DNA from: Turritopsis dohrnii
Lineage: Eukaryota > Cnidaria > Hydrozoa > Anthoathecata > Oceaniidae
Length of the DNA stretch: 64,000 nt
Direction: 5' to 3'
Assembly (NCBI GenBank): GCA_027922465.2
Contig: BQMF02000140.1
Coordinates: forward strand, 496,001 to 560,000
The notes beneath the pieces were generated by a model. The model ran no database searches, was not told the DNA's origin, and was given only the letters and a program-made list of their open reading frames with translations. The position numbers were made by a program, and so were the translations under genes. This document shows positions 34,799-43,927 of the stretch, piece after piece. How positions within the stretch are numbered: the stretch's first letter is position 1; each line of letters starts with the position of its first letter.

Positions 34799-35202
34799 TT
34801 ATACGTAGTTCTTTGAGTAAACCATCCCTTCACATTTTTTGCAAACCCATTCCTCCAGAGGCGTAGTTAGGGTTAGTCAAAAAAACCTGGAGGAGTTCAA
34901 CATTATGATATTTCTTTTCAGTCTTAAGTGCCGATAAGGTTACTTGCACGCTTTCCTTTTCTATCCTAAATGACTTAACTCTTCTCCACAAATTTTGACT
35001 GACCTCTGGCTACGCCTCTGTCCTCTTCAGTTTTATCTTTCAAATCGTCGAGTTGCAGGGCTCTTCCAAGTATTATGTCTTTTTTCCTTGGACATGCTGC
35101 ACGAGGCTTTTTGCATGATTCGATGACGTTATTGTGCACTGTTTCAAGTTCTTTAATCACGGCATCGTTTAAAGAATTATTTTGTTGTGTTGCAATATCT
35201 TC
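34799..35202 (-). pseudogene. Terminal exon interrupted by a small MITE
   Basis: The exon starts after a strong acceptor (TTTTGCTACAG at about 35,213-35,203) and reads EDIATQQNNSLNDAVIKEL and onward to KTEE. It is then cut by the insertion at 34,856-35,020. Removing the insertion plus one 5-bp duplicate restores an unbroken frame into EWVCKKCEGMVYSKNYV and a stop at 34,799-34,801. The W-C-x2-C ending recalls the end of a PHD or zinc ribbon. The gene itself is not recognised, and upstream exons were not found with confidence. Confidence 0.5.
34856..35020. mobile_element. hAT-like MITE with CAGAGGCGTAG ends, 5-bp duplication
   Basis: Terminal inverted repeats CAGAGGCGTAG / CTACGCCTCTG are flanked by TCCTC on both sides (34,851-34,855 and 35,021-35,025). 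The CAGxGGCGTAG start is common among animal hAT families, and some hAT groups give 5-bp duplications. Its exact removal repairs the surrounding exon frame, which independently supports the boundaries. Confidence 0.85.
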
Positions 35203-35211
35203 CTGTAGCAA

Positions 35212-36480
35212 AACATAAGTATTAAAATATTACAGCACAAGCGAATAACTATTTCATTAACTAAACTTCATGGGATTTCATGAAAACAGTTCGCAAAGGT
35301 TATTTCAGAATTGATAAAGAAATATCCTAAAAAGTATCACTTTGCCTGTTCAAAAGAAACAAGAAATGCTGCGCATGTGAACAAATCACGTTTCCTGCTT
35401 GAGAGGGTTACATAAAGTTAGGTCTCTTTTAAAAATGAACATGAAGGAAGATGCAGCAAACAAAATTCATAAAATACAACACAAAGCGATTTATTCAACA
35501 CATGTCAGTCAAATTCGGAGATAAGCCGTTGAAAAAGAAAGGGAAGAAACCTCCTCGAGGAAGTCCTGGGAACGACTCGCTGTTTAATCAAGTCAAGCGG
35601 CCCGAGGAGAGCCCCATGATGAAAAATGTTAGTTTACTGGTTCAGCACATCACAGGCTTATGTAAAATAAACCTAAAGGCTTATAGAATTTTTTTGGAAT
35701 TTAACGAATACTAAAATTTGATTGGTTCATTTTTCTATCCACATTTCTATTCAGAACACAAATAGAAAAAGTAGAACTCATTTCAACCTTTTCTAAAATA
35801 TCCGAACATTCATGTTTCCTGATTGATAACCGGATTTCCCGAAAAATGTCGTAGCTCTTCTCGACAAAGTTTGTTGCCTAGACCTTACAGTTCTTGTTGG
35901 GATGGTGACATCAGGCATTTATGAGACTTTTCACGGGTTATTAAGGTGATCAGAAAAAAGAAGTAATTTTTTTGTTCCGATGTCGATACAAAACAGAATA
36001 TTTATTCACTTTTCCTACTAACTACATGATGAAAACACCATGATGTTTGTTACATACACATCAATCACTCCGTCACTGTTTCTGCCAATATCAGGCTTCA
36101 TCAGCATGCCTAGGTTCGCATATAGAACCAGACATGGACAGCAACATCACATTGATTTACACTTGAACATATATATATAGGCAAAAAGAAATAGCATGTC
36201 TAAAGCGAATTAAACAAAGTTAAAACAATTTCCATACATGTGTTAACTAAAATGATATACCTTTCATGCCTTCATACTGATACAACATTGAAGAAAGTCA
36301 TTATTGATAAATGAGCTTTTATGGCAGCTCACAACCCCCATCGCACAAATCCTACCATGCATTTGAAAAAATGACGACAAACACATTAACATAAGTGTTG
36401 AAATTCAATTAAAAATGAGTAATGAATAACTTTGTATCCATAGATAAAAGGAAAATAAGAAAAGCTGAAATTAAAAAAAA
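35212..36480. other. Intergenic, no recognised gene
   Basis: A plus-strand frame at 35,451-35,714 (basic, with KKKGKKPPRGSPGND) might be an exon but has no family signature. On the minus strand, 36,079-36,104 resembles part of a hammerhead ribozyme core but lacks convincing stems I and III. The rest appears unstructured. Confidence 0.4.
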
Positions 36481-36483
36481 CAA

Positions 36484-36620
36484 CCCAAAATCGCGAAATT
36501 AAGTACCCACAAAAAATGTCCGAAACCAAAAATTGCGAAAGTAAATACCCGCGAAAAGTACAAATTTTACAATCGCGAAATTAAGTACCCGCGAAATTTA
36601 ATACCTTTAAGGTAATTGTT
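36484..36620. repeat. CGCGAAATTAA-type repeat fragment
   Basis: Three or four copies of (C)GCGAAA(T)TTAAGTACCCGCGAAA-like sequence end at ACCTTTAAGGTA (about 36,602-36,613). It belongs to the same family style as the elements at 38,607-39,182 and 61,964-62,409. Only the right end is recognisable. Confidence 0.5.
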
Positions 36621-36750
36621 TATATTTTTACTTATTTTATTGAACCAACTTTTCTATCTTTGCTTCTTGACGTGTGATAAATGAAAGAGACTTATTGATG
36701 ACAAGATTTTTTTACTATCTACTGGTGCCTTTTCATGATTTTAATTCTAA

Positions 36751-37470
36751 AGGCCCCATTACACGAAAGAATAAACACGAAGAATAAGGCGATATTTTGG
36801 GCGCACCTGTTATTTTTTATATACGAATAAAACTTGGGAGTTTCCACTTTCTTTGTTTCAATATTCTTCACATCGTGAATTCATTTGAACTGATTCAAAT
36901 GAATTCACCACGAGAAGAATATTGAAACAATAGGAAAGCATGTGAGTTAATTGTGTTTTGAAATTTAAAGGGAATTTAAAGAGATGTAAACGAAAAACGA
37001 AGAAAAAGTAGTGATTTATGTGACTGCTGAGGAGAAATTTTAGGCAGACTCATATGGTTTTATTTAAAAAATGGATTCATGGTAAGCAACAACGGGGCAA
37101 CAATTGAGCAAGAAAAGTTGTTCCAACGCGATTATCCAATTCATCACTAAGTGTTAAGCCAAAGTAATAGTAGCACAAGTGGCAATTATTACTTCTTCTT
37201 CTTCTTCTTCATACATCATTGCAAACTCAACTCTTGTAAACACATAACGTACTGCGCGCTCTTTTTTTTTGATATTTGATTTGATTTTTTTAATATTCTT
37301 TGAAATTCTCTCGTGTATTTTTTTCAAGAATTATAAAAGAATAATCAACACTGAATTTCTCAAACGTGTTATTCTTATTAAATTCCTACGTGTAGATTTT
37401 GAAAGAATAAGAAAAAAATAACAAAATATCGTCTTATTCTTCACGATTATTCTTTCGTGTAATGGGGCCT
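36751..37470. mobile_element. 720-bp MITE, AGGCCCCATTACACGAAAG ends, TAA duplication
   Basis: Inverted terminal repeats of about 49 bp have roughly four mismatches, with TAA flanking both sides (36,748-36,750 and 37,471-37,473). A further palindrome of about 78 bp (36,853-36,930) lies inside. The 3-bp TAA duplication suggests a PIF/Harbinger-like source. It has no coding capacity and abuts the antisense Helentron remnant. Confidence 0.85.
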
Positions 37471-37473
37471 TAA

Positions 37474-39470
37474 GTACAGGCACTTGAGCTGTGCTTTCAC
37501 ATTGAAAAAGTTGATTCTTATTTTTGAGTGTCACATTAGGAAATTTATCAGCAAAGAGAACACAAGGTAAATAAAATCCACCACCAGCATTAGGTGAAAA
37601 AGAAAGCCACTTAAAATTGCTTATCTGATCAATGCGGAAACAGTGGCCATTATGTAAGAATCTATGACTTTTACCAGTAATAAAGTGGAAATAGAAGAAA
37701 TGTAGAACTGGATAATTTCCAAATTTTTCAAATAAGGCTAATTCTTCATAATGCTTCTGTCAACAGAGAACTAGGTCGCTGACCTTCCCCAGGGGTAATC
37801 TTAATTTCTTCAATTGCGGAGAAACTATTATACAACATTGTTTCCTGTGTTTTTAATCTGAACAAATCTAGTGGATTTTTATCTTCTTCAAGGTTATCTT
37901 GGTTAACTTGTTCTTCACGCAAATCTTAAGTGGAAATCTCAGACAAATCTAGGAAATCATTAGGAATGTTATCATGATGAATTTTATGTCAAATGGATTG
38001 TGTTCCTGAAAATATTGAAGACCTGAATAAATAGATTCTGGAGAGACAGACGCAAAATAAACATGTCCATAGAAAGCTAACTTTCTTTTCAGTTTTATGA
38101 TAACTAAACGTCAGCTCCACATGGAAATACATTGGTCACAGAAGTATCAAAGGATACATTGCAAATACAACTTTTCAGTTTCAGAAATTGACCTTTCAGC
38201 GTAATTGTAATATAATTGCTTTAATTGAAGAAATAGTATCTTGTATCGCATAAATGGCGATAATTGGATGTTATACTGTGTTTCATTAAAATAGGTTCAA
38301 ACATATCTTTTATAAATGCATTTAGTTCACTTAAAAAATAAATTCAAGTAATGTTGCCATTTGAAGCAGATGAACAGTCAGAATCACCAACTACTTTACT
38401 GTGTAAATCAAATAAATATATATATTGAATGTTTTCAATATCCCAGAGAAGTGCAGAACTGTAACCTGCACAAGTAAAAATAGCACCGGTACCCATATCA
38501 TTGGCTGTGAGATTTTTTTGAGTTTGAAAAAGGTCAATTTCTTCTAAAAAAAGATGATTTACCATACTTAGAAAAGCAACTTGACTAAATGGGGTTCAAT
38601 GAATATACTTTAAAGTCAGAAATTTTTTCGGGAAGAAATTTTCGCGAATTTCGCGAATGGACTCTCAATTCGCGAAATTAAATGCCCGCGAAAAAATCTT
38701 TTTGGGACATTCGCGAAATTAAATTCCCGCAGAAAAAATTATTTTGTGCTGATACGCGAAAATTTTCAAAAATCTTTAAAAATGTTGAAATCTGTTTAAA
38801 AATTGCATTTACAGTTCTTTCGCGCCTAATATTTGCATGCAAGTTCACCATACTGTACCGGAACGTATTTGAAACACAGTACAGTCGCAATCATTATCTT
38901 TTGTAATGTCGAACGTTTTTGTCGGTCCCTTGGGGGTTCGAGATAACGAGCGTCGAAGATTGTAACAAATTAGCTTTCTTTGTTCATAAAAATATCATAA
39001 CAAATACCAAGTGCATACGTCGTAAAAAGAAGAAATAAAATCTAGTCTAACATTTTTTGGTGAAAGATTTTTCACCAATTCACGAAAATTAATTCTCGCA
39101 AAAAAATATTTTTGGCCAATTCGCGAAAATTAATTCCCGCGAAATACAAAAAATTTCGCGAATGAATTTCTGACTTTAAAGTATTACAAGGAATATTTGA
39201 TCAACTGCTACTAGGGGCCCTGCTGTTTGGCTTGCAACAATTAAAGAGTGCATCACCTGATTCAATACATAGTGTAAATCCCAAGATGTCCATAATAATA
39301 CTTTCTTGATAGCACTGTAACATATTGTAAGCCATTTTCGGTACATTGAAAACCTGCTGTTTCACCAAATTTTGGATCATGTATATATAAGTGAAAAGGT
39401 TCTTGAACTACTTTAGAAAAATTTGGTCCTGGGTTACTTTCAATTCCATATATATACTACATTAATTTTA
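37474..39470 (-). pseudogene. Decayed antisense Helentron N-terminal region
   Basis: Read on the minus strand, this matches the N-terminal third of the 43,928-50,185 protein. It contains GIESNPGP (39,424-39,447), then DPKFGETAGFQC, GTGAIFTCAGYSSALL and YLFDLHSK, then weaker DUF6570-like sequence (for example near 38,100-38,160) down to the MITE at 37,470. Stops and shifts are frequent, and another MITE (38,607-39,182) is inserted in the protease domain. No helicase part remains here. Confidence 0.8.
38607..39182. mobile_element. MITE with ACTTTAAAGTCAGAAA ends and CGCGAAATTAA repeats
   Basis: Perfect 16-bp inverted ends are flanked by AT dinucleotides. The interior has repeated (T)TCGCGAAATTAAAT(G/T)CCCGC blocks near both ends in inverted arrangement. 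An AT duplication would fit an ISL2EU-type source, which is inference. It interrupts the decayed Helentron copy. Confidence 0.8.
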
Positions 39471-39480
39471 AAGCAGCTAA

Positions 39481-39857
39481 GGGGCTGTTCATATGTTAAC
39501 CGGGCTGGCTCACTTGAATGAGATGAAATTCACCCAGCGTTTATATGGCTTTTCTCATCCCACTTAACCGGGCTGGAGAATGTTTTTAAATCACGTAGAC
39601 AATAATTCGAATTTCGACGCGTGCGCACTTGTCTAAAATCTATCCCACTAAGCCGGGCTGGTCTGTTCATATGAACAAATTTCATCTCACCTAGGTGAGA
39701 TCCCGGTCAAATGAAATGAGATCTCACTTAAGTGAGCCAGCCCGCTTTTCATATGAACACAATTTATTTTTATAAAGATTTCTTAATAACAGTGAGATCT
39801 CTGCTAAGTGAGCTAGCCCGGTTAACCGGGCCAGCTCACCTCCATATGAACAGCCCC
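39481..39857. mobile_element. 377-bp MITE, GGGGCTGTTCATATG ends, TAA duplication
   Basis: 15-bp perfect inverted ends are followed by subterminal CCGGTTAACCGG-type palindromes and repeated (A/G)GTGAGCCAGCCCG motifs in both orientations. TAA lies on both sides (39,478-39,480 and 39,858-39,860). It has no ORF and sits just upstream of the 2A-like end of the decayed Helentron copy. Confidence 0.85.
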
Positions 39858-39860
39858 TAA

Positions 39861-41163
39861 ATGCAAATTTGAGCAGAATATAGCAACATATATAATAATA
39901 CTATACCAGAAGAAACATAAGGCATGGAATTCAAAATAGAGAGATGATGTAAATAATAATTGAGCAGTGCTGAATTGTGCTGGATAATCTTATTGAGTAA
40001 TTTTAAGTTTACATGAACAAAAATATGAGCAATGAAATGGAACAAAAACGTCATTCAAAGAAAATAACTGTATTATACATCCTACACACATTCACGTCCG
40101 CTTCAAAGAATATGGCAGTGCACATTGATCTGAACGGTAAAACAGGCTAAAAAATGTCCACACAAAACCTTTGCATTCCAAACACCTCGCGTATAACGCG
40201 ATTTGAATGAAGTCCTTCCAAGATTCTATACCCTTACCCTTGATGGAACTTTGGCCATTAATGGTGAGGCGCACAACAGATAGATCCCACATGTTCTGAA
40301 CCCGTTTATGAGTTTTATGGGGGGCCACTGAAAAAGATTTTCCATCTCTTGAATTCATTGTCCACGTCCACATTGTTCACATCTTTTCAACTGAGTAGCT
40401 ATGGGAATTGATGGAATGTATGCAATGTGCACTTTTAAATCTTTGCACAAAACCCTTTACTGCACTGCACAGTCATCAATTCTCTCCATCATTGCGTTCT
40501 TTACATCTCAGCTCACGACACACGCACGGTAAGACCCGCCAGTAAGTAAGGTGCACTGGGTTGGACGGAAAGGTGTTTTAGGGGGTGATATTGCTTAGTG
40601 AAAATCCTCTTGGAGAAATAAATTTTGCACAGTCAATCATCAATCATCTCCTTCAGTTTGTTTCACTATATAGCTTCCTCCCACACACCTCAAAGTACGA
40701 CCCACGCATTAGTAACTTTTATAAACACGCTTGAAAGAGCGAAAAGATGGCTGGGTGAAAGGTGGATATCACTTCGTGGAAACCTAAAAAATCCTAATTG
40801 GTATTTTAAAAATAAACGTGCGCAGCTGTACGAAGTTGTTTAACTCGTGTTGGGATTTGAAGAGCTCAAAGGCAATTTACATTCGGCATTTGTAAAAATG
40901 TAAAGATTTTTTTTTGTAGAGTGAAGTATTGATTACATCTTGATTCAGATATGCGATGTTGCTGTTTTGAAATTTCTAATTATTTGTTGAATGTTGTGGT
41001 CTGGATAATGGTGCTGTTGAATCTTGCCCACAGAGTTGAATCTCGCCTCAACTCATGGTATCGGGATAAATTATTTTTACAGCTTTTAATCAAAACTGCT
41101 GCTCAACATATTGCAAATATCTTTTCATCCAGAAGGCCTGACACACAACCTTATTAGTATCCG
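39861..41163. other. Intergenic; two diverged similar segments at 40,430-40,850
   Basis: No gene is recognised. About 40,460-40,610 and 40,630-40,790 look like an old tandem duplication. Both run from a CAGTCA...ATCA...CTCC stretch through CACACxC, AAG(T)ACGACCC-like and GGTG(G)ATAT motifs to GTGxAAA. The ORF at 40,092-40,373 (minus) has no family signature. Confidence 0.35.
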
Positions 41164-41166
41164 TAA

Positions 41167-41918
41167 CAAGAGCCAGATGGCGCAAAACGGTAGCAGCAAG
41201 TTTACTTTTCACGCAAATGCTTTCGAAATTTTACTTTAAGTACTAAAAACTTCTTTACTGGATGTTTTCTAAGATATCTCACTGGTGGAAAACAGGCATT
41301 AACGATAAATTCGATGAAAATGATTAATTAGTGTAAATAGGGTCTAACCAAAAACACCAGCAACAATTTATTTAAAGACAAAAGAATTATACATGTGTGA
41401 GCTGTGTGTTTTTTTTATAAGAAATTTTTTCGTAAGAGCTTATGTAGAAAAAAAAAAGTTTGTTTATAATAATAATAATTTCTGACGAAACCAAAATTGA
41501 ATTCCAACAAATAAACTGCCTTTTTGAACTAGATCTTTGAAAACTTTAATAAACAAACATAGTGTAGTAGCTAACAAACCAAACGAGGTAATAAGAAATT
41601 TTGAACTAATAAGCTTTACTAACAAGAAAAGCAGCATATCAAGTATATATTTTCAGTTAGCGTAATGAACTAAAAGTCCCATTTTTATGTACGCCTATTT
41701 GATTAGAATTCGAATGAATTCTAATTTCGTGGATTAAGTTATAAAATATCAGGTTATGTACTTTTAAAATAAAAGGTAATCTACTTTTAAATGTTCGATA
41801 TGAAAAAGCTTCCAAATTACGAAGGCTGCGTTCCTTCATTAGAATTTACATTGCGTTTTTGATAGAGTCCCGCAGACTCTAAATCGCAGACTAATTGCCA
41901 TTTCGGCCGGAGGAGGAG

Positions 41919-41955
<37 letters not shown>

Positions 41956-41996
41956 CCACGGGTGTTTTAATACGGTATTCGCTTTCGCTGCTAACG
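41167..41996 (-). mobile_element. Second copy of the CGGTAGCAGC element, inverted
   Basis: This is the reverse-orientation relative of 20,823-21,613. It begins CAAGAGCCAGATGGCGC, then GGTAGCAGC, and ends in GCTGCTAACG, with TAA on both sides (41,164-41,166 and 41,997-41,999). It carries an expanded GTA microsatellite (about 41,921-41,954). The two copies are clearly alignable throughout, and neither encodes a protein. Confidence 0.85.
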
Positions 41997-42016
41997 TAAT
42001 AAAATTTCCCATTTTA

Positions 42017-42170
42017 GTATTCTCCAGCTCAGGATGACATCAGAGCTGAGGGAAGACAGAACACAGGAAAAATTATTGGAATGTTTGACCATAGTGTTTG
42101 TTTTCCCTCAGAAATACAGCAAATTATTGGCTAATAGTCAAGTCACATGACATCCCGACCGGGAGAATAC
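42017..42170. mobile_element. Small foldback element with GTATTCTCC ends
   Basis: GTATTCTCC...GGATG.CAT at the left is repeated in inverted form at the right (ATG(A)CATCCCGACCGGGAGAATAC). No target duplication is evident. It lies just upstream of the Helentron 5' region and may be unrelated to it. Confidence 0.5.
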
Positions 42171-42669
42171 ACAAAAAGGAAATTTCTTAAGGAAGACAGA
42201 GAAGATATTAAACATTTGACCAAGACTATACCACATTCACCTGGAAGATAAATGAAATCTTGTACATAAAACGGGAGTACATTATCATAATAAAACACAA
42301 AGCTATAGCCAAGATTGTCATCATTATTTCATTGCCCCCGCAGCGAGCGAGGAGGCATAGTTGTTTCACGAGATAGGGAAAGTCAGTTTTCGATTTTGTT
42401 CATCATCTTCATCTTCCAACATCCATGATGCTTTGCGAGTTTTAAGAATTTAGCAGCGACATTCCGTAATCGAGCACGCCGACAACAACAAGAAGAAGAC
42501 GAAGATAATAAAGGTATTACTTTTTTTTCTAAACTGCTACTTCAGATATGAGCTCTGAACCGTTATCTGAAGGTCCACGAAATGTGGAGGATTTTTGTGT
42601 GTCGCAGATAAGAATAATTGTGAGACTTCGGAAGAAGTAAATTATGAGACTTCAAGTGGTGAAGTAGTA
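42171..42669 (+). other. 5' region of the Helentron, possible upstream exon and frame
   Basis: This region precedes the protease ORF. An ATG at 42,548 opens a short frame (MSSEPLSEGPRNVEDF) that is one base out of register with the long ORF, ending at 42,640. This could be a real N-terminus separated by a frameshift or splice. A pyrimidine-rich CTTCAG at 42,539-42,544 could be an acceptor. The left terminus of the element was not determined. Confidence 0.4.
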
Positions 42670-43722
42670 ATGGAGGTAGCAGCTGATTGTTCAGCAGGTC
42701 GTAAAGAGATTTCCAGATACATTAGCAGGCCACTTCAAAATGCTTTCAGTAGTCAAATACATTTTAGAAATGCTTGCAGACAACAACCATCAAAATATTC
42801 GTGTGCTATCGATTGTTTTCTTGAAATTAGCTATGTTATTTTATATGACCATTTGAAGAATATTTCGAGGACTGAATTCTTTGACTTAGTTTATGAAGCT
42901 TCAAGCTTTTATGAAATGATAATCAGTTCCTCTGAGGATTTTATGATCACCAGTAACTATGATTATGAGTTGAACTTAGCTGGTATTCGCCAACCAGTAT
43001 GGGATTTTTTGGTACAAAATTGCCCGTCATTTGTTAGCCGAGATTGTGAAGCTCAGTTTTCAGAAATCTTTTCCAGCTGTATTTTCAACTTATTAACAGT
43101 TGATGAGAAAACTCTTTTTCAATCAAGATACACTCTAAAGGCATATTGTAGTAGTTGTAACATAGATTTTACTACTAAATTGCCATCTATGGTAAATTTT
43201 ATGTCTGAACTTGATTTAGCAAATCTAGAAAATTTAAATGATTGGCCAAACTTATTGCATCCACTGGCACGTAATAGATTTTTGCAGTGTAGGTGTGAGA
43301 GGCTTTGCGAAGCAGTTATTGAAAATGTTGTTCTTCCAAAAATTTGTTTAATAGAATTTAGTATAAATTCCATTTTTGAGAATGAATTTCAAGAACAAGT
43401 AATGATACAGAACCATTTGTTTTTGCTTACAGGACTAGTACGACATCAGAACCAACATTTTACATGTGCTGTAGTAAATGATTTGGGGAAATGGATTTAT
43501 TTAGATGATATGTCTGATAATGTGTCATATTATTCTAGCTTGAATGAACTTTGCATTATTAAGGAACATGGTTGGTTTTTCTTTATTTATGTAAGAGAAC
43601 ATGATATTGCTGCTTTGTCAAACTTAGATGTCCATTTCAGTATTGATGAGTCTCTAATTCAAATCGCGATACGCGAGGTGTTTGGAATGCAAACCGATCG
43701 TCGTCGTGAAGCCAAAAAATAG
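42670..43722 (+). CDS. USP-like cysteine protease of the Helentron
   Basis: I took the first in-frame ATG (42,670); the open frame extends back to 42,595 without ATG. The Cys-box PSKYSCAIDCFLE and the His-box HFTCAVVNDLGKWIYLDDM fit the ubiquitin-specific protease (C19-like) fold. CSSC and a later C-x-C (CRC) between them may bind zinc as in many such proteases. It probably cleaves ubiquitin-like conjugates or a polyprotein; the substrate is unknown. Related proteases are known beside RepHel genes in animal Helentrons. It is separated by ~200 nt and a frame change from the RepHel ORF. About 350 residues, no internal stops. Confidence 0.75.
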   Translation: MEVAADCSAGRKEISRYISRPLQNAFSSQIHFRNACRQQPSKYSCAIDCFLEISYVILYDHLKNISRTEFFDLVYEASSFYEMIISSSEDFMITSNYDYELNLAGIRQPVWDFLVQNCPSFVSRDCEAQFSEIFSSCIFNLLTVDEKTLFQSRYTLKAYCSSCNIDFTTKLPSMVNFMSELDLANLENLNDWPNLLHPLARNRFLQCRCERLCEAVIENVVLPKICLIEFSINSIFENEFQEQVMIQNHLFLLTGLVRHQNQHFTCAVVNDLGKWIYLDDMSDNVSYYSSLNELCIIKEHGWFFFIYVREHDIAALSNLDVHFSIDESLIQIAIREVFGMQTDRRREAKK

Positions 43723-43927
43723 CCTTTATGCCATTGCACCTACAAATCACAGTCTAAGATATTTACGCACGCATGCGAACCTTCGGCAATCAACTGTTTG
43801 AAAATAAACTGCAGAAAAAGTGCTTCTGAAAAATAGTAAGTTTCTATCGATTTTATCTGTTACCATAATTTATTTTATTAAATTGCTCAGACATTACCCA
43901 GCATTACCCAGCTATACTCAACTTATT

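Noticed and set aside
36079..36104. Minus-strand hammerhead ribozyme (CTGATGA...GAAA with GCC/GGC stem)
   Set aside because: The first stem II pair is A-A, and I could not find pairing stems I and III or a plausible cleavage site.
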